From: Pseudomonadota bacterium
Lineage (GTDB): Bacteria; Pseudomonadota; Gammaproteobacteria; Steroidobacterales; Steroidobacteraceae
Direction of reading: 5' to 3'
DNA length: 32,725 nt
NCBI GenBank assembly: GCA_025356815.1
Contig: JANXQL010000089.1
Location: 1 to 32,725 of the forward strand
Position numbers and translations under genes: made by a program. This document shows positions 26,180-32,725 of this stretch, in pieces; within the stretch, counting starts at the first letter, position 1, and the number at the start of each line of letters is the position of its first letter. Under the pieces are notes generated by a model, which saw only the letters and a list, made by a program, of their open reading frames with translations, had not been told where the DNA came from and did no database searches.

Positions 26180-27757
26180 TCAGTCGCTCAGCCACTCGGC
26201 GGCGCGCTCGGCGATCATGATCGTCGGCGCGTTGGTGTTGCCACTGGTGATCACCGGCATTACCGAGGCGTCCGCGACGCTGAGCCCCTCGAGGCCGTGC
26301 ACGCGTAGCCGCGCATCGACCACCGCATCCATGTCGCGCCCCATCCGGCAGGTGCCGACCGGGTGATAGACGCTCTCGGCCTTGGCGCGCAGGGCCTCGA
26401 GCAGCGTTGCCGGGCTGTTGGCGTCGGGGCCGGGAAACAGCTCGGCACCGCGGTAGCGGTCGAACGGGCCGGTGGCGAGGATCTGTCTCACCAGCCGGAT
26501 GCCGGCGAGCAGCGTCGCGGTGTCGGCGGGCTGGTCGAGGTAGTTCGGCTGCAGGCGCGGCGCCACGCTGGGGTCGGCCGAGGCCAGCGACAGCCGGCCG
26601 CGGCTTTGCGGCTGCAGGCCGCAGACGTGCACCGTGTAGCCGTGGCCCGGCAGGCGGTGGCGACCGTGGTCGTCCAGCTGCGCTGGCACGAAGTGCAGCT
26701 GCACGTCCGGCCGCTGGCCGCGCGCGAGCGGCGTGCACAGAAACGCGCCGGCCTCGGCGATGTTCGAGCTGCCCGGGCCCTGCCGGCCGAGCAGGTAGCG
26801 CAGCGCCACCCAGGCCTCCTGCAGCTTGTTGAAATCGTAGCTGACCGGCTGCGTGCACTTGACCAGCACGCAGTAGTCGAGGTGGTCGTGCAGGTTGGCG
26901 CCGACGCCGGGCAGGTCCAGCAGCACGTCGATGCCGTGCGTCTCGAGCTCCGCCGCGGGACCGATGCCCGACAGCAACAGCAGCTGCGGCGAGTTGACCG
27001 CGCCGCCGGCGAGGGTGACCGCGGCGGCGTCGAGCCTCTGCAGCGCGCCGCGCCTGATGACCTCGATGCCGGCGACGTGGCCCTGCTCGAGGAGCACGCG
27101 CGTGGCGAGCGTGTGGGTCATCACCGTCAGGTTCGGGCGGGCGAGGGCGGGTCGCAGGTAGGCGCTCGCCGTGCTCGCGCGGCGTCCGTCGCGCTGCGTG
27201 ACCTGGTACCAGCCGGCGCCGAGCTGCTGCTCGCCGTTGAAGTCGGCGTTCAGCGGCTGGCCCGCCGCGCGGGCCGCATCCAGGAACACCTGCGACAGCG
27301 GGTTGGTGTAGCGCAGGTCCGAGACCGCGAGCGGTCCGCCGACGCCGTGCCACCGATCCGCGCCGCGCGCCTGATCCTCGGCGCGGCGGAAGTAGGGCAG
27401 GACCTCGTCCCAGCGCCAGCCGCTCGCGCCCGCGGCGTCCCAGCCGTCGTAGTCTTCGCGCTGGCCGCGGATGTAGCACATTGCGTTGATCGAGCTGGAG
27501 CCGCCCAGCACGCGGCCGCGCGGCCACCACAGCCGCCGCCCGCCCAGGCCCGCCTGCGGCTCGGTCGAGTAGTTCCAGTTGAGGCGCCGGTTGTTGACCA
27601 GGCGCGCCATGCCGGCCGGCATGTGGATGAACGGGTTGCGGTCGCGCGGGCCCGCCTCGACCAGCAGCACCCGCCGCGCGGGATCGGCAGACAGGCGGTT
27701 CGCGAGTACGCAGCCGGCGGAGCCGGCGCCGACGATGATGTGGTCGAAGCGCGTCAT
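26180..27757 (-). CDS. GMC-family FAD-dependent alcohol oxidoreductase
   Basis: GMC enzymes (choline dehydrogenase, the alkanol dehydrogenase AlkJ) oxidise alcohols to aldehydes with FAD. The 525-residue product has the FAD-binding GAGSAGCVLANRLS at the N-terminus with LLVEAG, the GMC signature WPRGRVLGGSSSINAM, the second signature AGGAVNSPQLLLLSGIG, and the C-terminal active site SVYHPVGTCRMG followed by SGNTNAPTIMIAERA. Length is typical. The ATG overlaps the upstream gene stop as ATGA, so it is the last gene of the phasin-patatin operon. This context suggests a medium or long-chain alcohol substrate, in the AlkJ manner, rather than choline; that is inference. Confidence 0.93.
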   Translation of the reverse strand: MTRFDHIIVGAGSAGCVLANRLSADPARRVLLVEAGPRDRNPFIHMPAGMARLVNNRRLNWNYSTEPQAGLGGRRLWWPRGRVLGGSSSINAMCYIRGQREDYDGWDAAGASGWRWDEVLPYFRRAEDQARGADRWHGVGGPLAVSDLRYTNPLSQVFLDAARAAGQPLNADFNGEQQLGAGWYQVTQRDGRRASTASAYLRPALARPNLTVMTHTLATRVLLEQGHVAGIEVIRRGALQRLDAAAVTLAGGAVNSPQLLLLSGIGPAAELETHGIDVLLDLPGVGANLHDHLDYCVLVKCTQPVSYDFNKLQEAWVALRYLLGRQGPGSSNIAEAGAFLCTPLARGQRPDVQLHFVPAQLDDHGRHRLPGHGYTVHVCGLQPQSRGRLSLASADPSVAPRLQPNYLDQPADTATLLAGIRLVRQILATGPFDRYRGAELFPGPDANSPATLLEALRAKAESVYHPVGTCRMGRDMDAVVDARLRVHGLEGLSVADASVMPVITSGNTNAPTIMIAERAAEWLSD

Positions 27758-28455
27758 GACCGGATCTCGCCCAACGCTGTCGCGTCCCCCTGGTACAGGC
27801 CCTCCATCAATTGTGACTCGCGCGCGGCGATGATGGTGAGGAATTCCTGGGCGCCGCCGGTGGCGGTGAAGGCGGCGTAGCCGCGCTCGAGGAACCGCTG
27901 CAGTCCGCCCAGTCCCGCGGCCCGCGCCGGCGCACGCGTCAGCCGCAGCAGCATGCCAAGGCCCGGCGTCGCGACCAGCCGCTCGAGGGTGGCGCCAAGC
28001 CGCAGGATCGAGGACAGCTGCTCGCGGCGCGCGAGCCTCGGCGCCGAACGGCGGTAGGCGACGGCGTAGGAGAGCCGCTCCACCGGCTCGTCCGGCGGCA
28101 GCGCCGCGGCGAGCGCCGCGTCCAGCGCCTGGGTCTGCATTTCCAGCTCGATCGAGTCCTCCAGCGCGCCGAGCGCGGCCTGCGGCAGCAGTCGTTCGAG
28201 GGCGCCGGCGGCGCGCTTGAGGTCCTGATCGCGCGGCTCGAGATCCGCGCCGCCGTAGAGCTCGTCGATGAAGTAGCTGACCGCGGCGGTGTAGCGCGGC
28301 TCGGCAGCGAGGTCCGCGTAGGTGTCCCTGAGCCGCGCCGACTGCCATGCGCGCAGCTGCCCAAGCCGCGTGGCGAGTCCGGGCGTCGCGGCGTGCGCTG
28401 CGCGGCGGGCGGCGTTGGCGTCGAGCAGCTGGCGCAGCCGACCCGGGGTGCTCAT
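27754..28455 (-). CDS. Uncharacterised protein with YFIDELYGG-RDQDL motif
   Basis: The 233-residue product is helical and Leu/Ala/Arg-rich, without signal peptide or membrane helices. A motif near residues 60-80, AAVSYFIDELYGG followed by EPRDQDLKRA, resembles a conserved pattern (FFLEELY then RDxDL) of gammaproteobacterial proteins of unknown function. The gene starts 1 bp after the patatin stop and overlaps the GMC start, so it is strictly co-translated between a lipase-like and an alcohol-oxidising enzyme. A role in the same lipid process is inferred. It may be a helper protein for one of them. Confidence 0.75.
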   Translation of the reverse strand: MSTPGRLRQLLDANAARRAAHAATPGLATRLGQLRAWQSARLRDTYADLAAEPRYTAAVSYFIDELYGGADLEPRDQDLKRAAGALERLLPQAALGALEDSIELEMQTQALDAALAAALPPDEPVERLSYAVAYRRSAPRLARREQLSSILRLGATLERLVATPGLGMLLRLTRAPARAAGLGGLQRFLERGYAAFTATGGAQEFLTIIAARESQLMEGLYQGDATALGEIRS

Positions 28456-28456
28456 G

Positions 28457-29665
28457 TCAGAGCTGCGCCTCGAGGCGATCAAGCGCCTCCTGCAGGCGGC
28501 CGACGAGGGGTCCGTGACGGCGCCGGCGCGCATTCATCGCGGTCTGGAACGTGCGCGCGGGCTCGTCGAGCACGTCGCGACGCAGCTGCAGGCCGTGCCG
28601 CGCCAGGATCGGCGCGAGGGCGCGGGCGTTGCGCCTGAGATCCGCGCGCGTGCGCGCATAACAGTGCTCGACCAGCCGGCGCCGGTCGGAGTACTTGAAG
28701 ACGTTGACGAAGAACATCTCGCCGTCGGCGCGGTCCGGCTCCAGCAGCAGCATGTCGGCGCGCGGGTAGCGGCTGCGGTAGCCGTCCATGCCGATCTGCA
28801 TGCGCGAGCGGATCAGCGAGCGGAACGTCTGGCTGATCACCAGCGGCAGGCCACCGTCGGTGAGCGAATGGGGTGGCGGTGGCGCCGCGTAGGCGTCGTA
28901 GGGCACCAGCGGGTTCACGCACAGCACCAGCGTCGCGTCGCGCTCCAGCGCGACCGAGGCGTGCATCGTGCGCAGGAGCGCACCGTCGACGTAGGTGTGT
29001 CCGCCGATGCGCACCGGCGGATACAACCCCGGCAGCGCGGTGCTGGCCTGGATCGCGGTCGAGATCGGCACCGCGTCGAAGCCCGCGGCACCGAAGCGCG
29101 CCTCGCTGCCGCCGTCGAGGTCGGTGGCGATCACGTACAGGTGGCGCTTGAGGGTGCGAAAATCGTTGCTGCGTCCGCCGCTGCTGTACACCTCGCGCAG
29201 GAAGCGCTCGAACGGCCGGTTGTCCAACAGCCCGGTCGGCAGCAGCCGGCCGAGCGGTTCCGCGGCGGCCGCCCAGGCGCCCGGGCGCGGTGCGCGCAGG
29301 TACTGGCGCAGCAGGGCGCCGACCAGCGCGGGCGCGTGCTTGAGGCGGCCCGCGATCTCCGCCAGCGCCGGCTGCAGGAACAACCACGGGGTCAGCGGAT
29401 GCTCGACCGAGCCGTTGTCGATGAACATCACGCCCATGTCGGCCGGCGTCAGCCCATTGGCAAGCGACGCTGCGATCAGCGCGCCGCTGCTGACGCCGAC
29501 GTAGGTATCCAGCGCCGTGAGGTCCAGTCCCGCGACGCACTCGCTCAGCGCCTGCAGCGCGCCGAGCTCGTAGAACGCGCCGAGCGGCCCGCCGCCGGCG
29601 AGCGCGAGTGCGACGCGGGGGCGACGGGGGTGCTGCGGCCGCGGCGCGGGCTGCAGCGTGAGCAC
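28457..29665 (-). CDS. Patatin-like phospholipase / lipid hydrolase
   Basis: Patatin-like enzymes are serine lipid acyl hydrolases with a Ser-Asp dyad. The 402-residue product has the oxyanion-hole motif AGGGPLGAFYELG (residues 23-35), the nucleophile elbow GVSSG (57-61, Ser59), and the catalytic Asp in YVDGALL (Asp227). All active-site elements are present. No signal peptide is seen, so it acts inside the cell, unlike secreted PlpD or ExoU types. Start GTG 29665 lies 6 bp after the phasin stop; the ribosome binding site is weak, suggesting coupling. With a phasin before it, a granule-lipid or polyester substrate is plausible but not proven. Confidence 0.9.
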   Translation of the reverse strand: MLTLQPAPRPQHPRRPRVALALAGGGPLGAFYELGALQALSECVAGLDLTALDTYVGVSSGALIAASLANGLTPADMGVMFIDNGSVEHPLTPWLFLQPALAEIAGRLKHAPALVGALLRQYLRAPRPGAWAAAAEPLGRLLPTGLLDNRPFERFLREVYSSGGRSNDFRTLKRHLYVIATDLDGGSEARFGAAGFDAVPISTAIQASTALPGLYPPVRIGGHTYVDGALLRTMHASVALERDATLVLCVNPLVPYDAYAAPPPPHSLTDGGLPLVISQTFRSLIRSRMQIGMDGYRSRYPRADMLLLEPDRADGEMFFVNVFKYSDRRRLVEHCYARTRADLRRNARALAPILARHGLQLRRDVLDEPARTFQTAMNARRRRHGPLVGRLQEALDRLEAQL

Positions 29666-29671
29666 GACGCG

Positions 29672-30208
29672 CTATCCGGCGGCCGGCTCCGGCGCCGGCC
29701 GGCCCGCCTTGCGGCGCGACGCCCTCTTCGGCGCCTTGCGCACGGCCTTGCGGCCCGACGGTCGGGCCTTCGCGAGCGCCTCGACGTGCGCACTGAGCTG
29801 GTCGATGCGCCGTGCCAGCGCGCGGATCTCGGTGGCGGTCGGGATGCCGGTCTGGTGCAGCACCTTCTCGACGCGGTTCTGGAACAGCGACTCAAGCTCG
29901 TTCCAGGTCTGCTGCGCGCTGTCGCGGGTTTCGGCCATGCGCTTGCCGACGGTCGCCTGCGCCGTCGCCAGCGCGTGTCCGATCAGTTCCTCGGCGCTGG
30001 TGCGCCGGTCCTCGACGAACGAGACGCCGTCGCGGATCAGCTTCTCGAAGGTCTTCGGACCTTCCTTTTGGGCGCGCGCCAGCGCGCCCATGCCCGCCAG
30101 CCAGATCTGCTGCACCGCATCCGCCACGTGGGTCTGTGCCGGGGCGGCTTTGCGCCGCGCCTTGGCGCCCTTGCGCTTGCCGAGCTTGCCGGTTTTCTTG
30201 ATCGCCAT
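29672..30208 (-). CDS. Phasin, PHA granule-associated protein (PhaI/PhaF type)
   Basis: Phasins coat polyhydroxyalkanoate or lipid granules. The 178-residue product has a basic N-terminus (KKTGKLGKRKGAKARRK), then the phasin core: VADAVQQIWLAGMGALARAQ followed by GPKTFEKLIRDG, the usual pattern W-x-A-G-x-G-A-x-x-(K/R)-A-Q-K-E-G of this family. A long amphipathic helix runs to about residue 145. The tail is Lys/Arg/Ala/Pro-rich (RKAVRKAPKRASRRKAG), a short version of the histone-like DNA-binding tail of PhaF. The ATG at 30208 follows GGAGGA at good spacing. It is the first gene of a four-gene operon. No phaC synthase is in the window, so the granule may be neutral lipid. Confidence 0.85.
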   Translation of the reverse strand: MAIKKTGKLGKRKGAKARRKAAPAQTHVADAVQQIWLAGMGALARAQKEGPKTFEKLIRDGVSFVEDRRTSAEELIGHALATAQATVGKRMAETRDSAQQTWNELESLFQNRVEKVLHQTGIPTATEIRALARRIDQLSAHVEALAKARPSGRKAVRKAPKRASRRKAGRPAPEPAAG

Positions 30209-30238
30209 GGTGGACTCCTCCTGTACAACGGATCCGGG

Positions 30239-30274
30239 CGGTGCGATCCGTTGCGTCAAGCCCGGATCGCACCG
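30239..30274. promoter_or_regulatory. Perfect 12-bp inverted repeat between phasin and TPR genes
   Basis: CGGTGCGATCCG and CGGATCGCACCG are exact reverse complements separated by 12 bp, in the 121-bp divergent gap. A TATTAT hexamer, a possible -10 for the TPR gene, begins 3 bp after the right arm. GATCCGGG and CCCGGATC (30231 and 30261) form an overlapping alternative pairing. It could be an operator for both genes or a hairpin in the phasin mRNA leader. There is no T-run, so a terminator is unlikely. Confidence 0.65.
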
Positions 30275-30329
30275 TCTATTATTGGCGCGCTAGGGTAGGT
30301 CCCGATCCGTAGTTGCCGTAAGGACGCCC

Positions 30330-31190
30330 ATGGCCGTTCGAGCCGCCAAGCGCTGGGTACGGTTCTCGTACAAGGGAACCGAGTTCGAGTACGCAGGTTC
30401 CGCACTGGAGCGCGGCTGGGAGGCGCTGCATCGCGGCGACCGCGAGCCATGGCCGGAGCCCAAGCGGCTCGCGACGCTGCTGCGCGACTGTCCGGCGGCC
30501 GGTGCCGGCGTGCTGACGGCCACGGCGCTTGCGAGCGGCCTGCAGAAGGCCTGGCGCGCGTTCCATGCCGGCGAGTTCGAGGCGGCGTGGAGCGCCGGCG
30601 GCGCGCTCGGGTCGCTCGGCGCGCTGGTCGCGGCGAAGGCGGCGACCGTGCACGCGACCTACCTCGAGGAGGACGATGCCCGCGCCGAGGCGTTGCTCGC
30701 CGATGCCGCCGCACGGGTGGCAGTCGCCGCGAAGGCCGCGCCCGAGTGGGCCAACACCCATTACCTGCAGGCCTATCCGCTCGGCCGCCTGAGCCAGCGG
30801 ATCTCGATCCTGAAGGCGCTCGCGGCGGGCCACGCGAGCCGCATCCGCGCCTGCCTTGAGCGCACGCTCGAGCTCGAGCCGCGCCATGCCGACGCGCAGA
30901 TCGCATTCGGTCTGTATCACGCCGAGATCGTCGCCAAGGTCGGCGCGCTCGCGGCGCGGCTCACCTACGGGGCGAGCGCCGAGGCCGCGGTGAAGCACTT
31001 TAAGGCCGCGCTGAAGCTCGACCCGGGCTCGGCGATCGCACACGTGGAGTACGCCAACGGCCTGCTCGCGATGCACGGCGAGCGCTCGCAGGACGAGGCG
31101 ATCGCGCTGTACGAGCGTGCCGTCGCCTGTACGCCGCGCGATGCGATGGAGTGGCTCGACGTCGCGCAGGCGCGCGCCGAACTCAGCTGA
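30330..31190 (+). CDS. TPR-type protein of unknown function
   Basis: The 286-residue product is helical. The C-terminal half shows TPR-like repeats: RIRACLERTLELEPRHADAQ, AAVKHFKAALKLDPGSAIAHVE and DEAIALYERAVACTPRDAMEW, each with the L-x-P-x-x-A spacing. The N-terminal 60 residues (RFSYKGTEFEYAG) are not recognised. No signal peptide is seen. It starts at ATG with AAGGA about 7 bp upstream. It is divergent from the phasin operon, shares the inverted repeat region with it, and ends convergently with the wax-ester synthase, whose stop codon it overlaps. A scaffolding role in the same lipid process is possible only by context. Confidence 0.75.
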   Translation: MAVRAAKRWVRFSYKGTEFEYAGSALERGWEALHRGDREPWPEPKRLATLLRDCPAAGAGVLTATALASGLQKAWRAFHAGEFEAAWSAGGALGSLGALVAAKAATVHATYLEEDDARAEALLADAAARVAVAAKAAPEWANTHYLQAYPLGRLSQRISILKALAAGHASRIRACLERTLELEPRHADAQIAFGLYHAEIVAKVGALAARLTYGASAEAAVKHFKAALKLDPGSAIAHVEYANGLLAMHGERSQDEAIALYERAVACTPRDAMEWLDVAQARAELS

Positions 31191-31191
31191 G
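31182..31191. other. Shared palindromic stop region of two convergent genes
   Basis: CTCAGCTGAG is its own reverse complement. It encodes Leu-Ser-stop on both strands, ending the TPR gene (+) and the WS/DGAT gene (-) with an 8-bp overlap. There is no room for separate terminators. Confidence 0.85.
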
Positions 31192-32586
31192 GGTCGCGAC
31201 GCCGAGCAGTGTCAGCAGCAGCAGCCGCTCGAACTCCGCGCCGAACGCATCGACGATGCGGTGCGGCTCGGGCACGAGGCGCGCGTCCGCGATCAGCCCG
31301 AAGTGCACCTCGCCGGCGTACGACAGGATGCTGACGCCCAGCCCAACGCTGCCGCTCTGGGGTACCCAGAAGTGCATGTCCGACACCCGGCAACCGCCGA
31401 GGTAGAGCGGCTCGCGCGGCCCCGGCACGTTCGAGACCACGAGCGTCGCCTTCTTCGACAGCGCCTCCACCGCCAGATCCTGCGCGGTCGCGGGCAGGTG
31501 GCCGAGCGCGGCGAGAGTGGCAAGCACCGCGGCCGGCTGCTGCGAGTGCTTCAGCGTGCGCATCCCCTGCTGCACCGCATGCAGCCGCTCGAACGGCTGC
31601 GCGACGCCGACCGGCAGGTCCAGCAGCGCAAGTCCGAAGCGGTTGCCCAGGGGCGGCGCGTCGTCGTGGCGCAGGTTCACCGGCAGTGCCGCGCGCAGCG
31701 CGAGTCCCGCCGTGTCGCGGCCCAGCTCGCCGAGGTAGCGGCCGAGCGCGCCTGCCACGACCGACAGCACGACGTCGTTGATCGTGCAGTCGAGCGCGTG
31801 GGCGATCGTGCGCACTTCAGCGAGCGGCAGAGGCGGTGCCCAGGCGACCCGCTTGGTAAGTCCAAGCTCGCCACGCAGCGGACTGTCGGGCTCGTCCGGC
31901 AGCAGCAGCAGCCGGCCCATCTCGGTGGCGATGGCGGCGGCATCGCGCGCGCCGCCGAGCGCCTCCAGCGGATGGCCGAGCCACTTCAGTCCCGTCTCGA
32001 GCAGGCTGGCGCCGGCAGGCAGCGCCTGCCCGAGCCAGTGCGCCGCCGGCAGCAGCCAGCTGGTGAGGCCCCCGTCCGGCGCGAGCGGGTGCGGCCACGG
32101 CTCAGGGTCGGTCGGCGTGCCGTCGCGCGCGGCGGTGGTGAGACCCATGATCACGCCCACCATAGCGATGCCATCGGCGTAGCAGTGGTGGATGCGGATG
32201 ATGACCGCGCTGCCGCGGCCGTAATGTGGCACGAGGTCGACACGCCACAGCGGACGGCGCGGGTCGAGCGTCGCGTTCGACAGCTGCCCGACCAGCGCCT
32301 CGAGCTCGGCCTGGCCGGCGCCTCTGGGCAGCGGCGTGCGGCCGACGTGCGCCTCGATGTCGAAGTACGGGTCCTCCAGCCAGCTGCCGCCGATCGTCTC
32401 CTGCACCGGCACCGAGCGGAAGCGCGCGTGGGCGAGGAAGTGACGGCTGAACAGGGTCCGCAGCCGGGCGAGCGGGCAGGGTGTCTGCAGCACGAACACG
32501 CCGTTGATGATCATCGGATTGGTCGGCCGGTCCATCCGCAGCCAGGCGGCGTCCACCCCGTCCATCGGGCTGCGCCCGCCGATCAC
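31183..32586 (-). CDS. Wax ester synthase / diacylglycerol acyltransferase (WS/DGAT)
   Basis: WS/DGAT enzymes join acyl-CoA to fatty alcohols or diacylglycerol to make wax esters and triacylglycerols. The 467-residue product has the N-terminal RSPMDGVDAAWLRMD, the catalytic HHCYADG (residues 133-139, family motif HHxxxDG), PLWRVDLV just before it, NDVVLSVVAGAL in the middle and the C-terminal SNVPGPREPLYLGG. All key motifs are intact and length is standard. The GTG start follows GGGAGG with 5 bp spacing and keeps the N-terminal motif whole; an ATG seven codons in would truncate it. Its stop overlaps that of the TPR gene, and an SDR gene diverges upstream. Confidence 0.95.
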   Translation of the reverse strand: MIGGRSPMDGVDAAWLRMDRPTNPMIINGVFVLQTPCPLARLRTLFSRHFLAHARFRSVPVQETIGGSWLEDPYFDIEAHVGRTPLPRGAGQAELEALVGQLSNATLDPRRPLWRVDLVPHYGRGSAVIIRIHHCYADGIAMVGVIMGLTTAARDGTPTDPEPWPHPLAPDGGLTSWLLPAAHWLGQALPAGASLLETGLKWLGHPLEALGGARDAAAIATEMGRLLLLPDEPDSPLRGELGLTKRVAWAPPLPLAEVRTIAHALDCTINDVVLSVVAGALGRYLGELGRDTAGLALRAALPVNLRHDDAPPLGNRFGLALLDLPVGVAQPFERLHAVQQGMRTLKHSQQPAAVLATLAALGHLPATAQDLAVEALSKKATLVVSNVPGPREPLYLGGCRVSDMHFWVPQSGSVGLGVSILSYAGEVHFGLIADARLVPEPHRIVDAFGAEFERLLLLTLLGVATLS

Positions 32587-32672
32587 GCTGCCCTCCCGTA
32601 GAGGCTTGCCACGTGGTTTTCCGGGCCGCCGCGCGCTAGCGTGGGGCCATCCAAGGTACCAGGACGACGACG

Positions 32673-32725
32673 ATGGCCTACTTCGTGACCGGCGGGACGG
32701 GCTTCATCGGCAGCCGGCTGCTGCC
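32673..32725 (+). CDS. Extended short-chain dehydrogenase/reductase, N-terminus (partial)
   Basis: Only 17 codons are visible before the window ends: MAYFVTGGTGFIGSRLL. TGGTGFIG is the NAD(P)-binding motif of extended SDRs. The beginning resembles the N-termini of bacterial fatty acyl-CoA reductases of the Marinobacter type and of many other extended SDRs, so the substrate cannot be settled. The gene diverges from WS/DGAT across 86 bp, which makes a role in fatty alcohol supply worth testing. Confidence 0.75.
   Translation, partial: MAYFVTGGTGFIGSRLL

Overview
The window is very GC-rich by eye, densely coded, and reads as the chromosome of a gammaproteobacterium. The strongest argument is gene order. 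The block ubiG / mupP-like phosphatase / yciK, divergent from gyrA-serC-pheA-aroA-cmk-rpsA-ihfB-lapA-lapB, closely follows the arrangement I know from Pseudomonas, with some genes absent (no tyrA between pheA and aroA) and one gene added. The species cannot be fixed from the sequence. Wax-ester synthase and phasin genes fit a marine or environmental lipid-storing gammaproteobacterium.

Layout. (1) 1-2655: end of trpS, then scpA and scpB (kleisin and partner of the Smc condensin), then an RsuA/RluB-type pseudouridine synthase homologue that lacks the catalytic aspartate. (2) 2579-5430, minus strand: ubiG, a MupP/Gph phosphatase, a squalene/phytoene-synthase-like protein and a YciK-type dehydrogenase, all translationally overlapped. 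(3) 5580-17284: core housekeeping (DNA gyrase A, serine and aromatic amino-acid synthesis, CMP kinase, ribosomal protein S1, IHF beta, LapA/LapB envelope control, UDP-glucose synthesis). (4) 17285-22467: an accessory island bounded by two diverged direct repeats. It holds an orphan PIN toxin with an antitoxin remnant, a membrane-anchored TIR protein with a TolB-like and TPR-like C-terminal part, a ParDE module with its operator, and a LuxR-type regulator that has lost its DNA-binding domain. (5) 22432-26160: an archaeal-type (COG2521-like) methyltransferase, an M20 amidohydrolase with an altered metal-site motif, and an unassigned 372-residue protein. (6) 26180-32725: a four-gene minus-strand operon (phasin, patatin-like lipase, a protein of unknown function, GMC alcohol oxidoreductase), a divergent TPR protein, a convergent WS/DGAT wax-ester/triacylglycerol synthase, and the first codons of an extended SDR.

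The genes of region 6 can be read as a neutral-lipid system. WS/DGAT would make wax esters or triacylglycerols, the phasin would coat granules, the patatin would hydrolyse them, and the GMC enzyme would oxidise released alcohols. The SDR cut by the window edge starts like bacterial fatty acyl-CoA reductases and could supply fatty alcohol. This is inference from families and gene order. The most unusual items are the TIR protein, the repeat-bounded island, the degenerate RluB homologue and the lipid operon.
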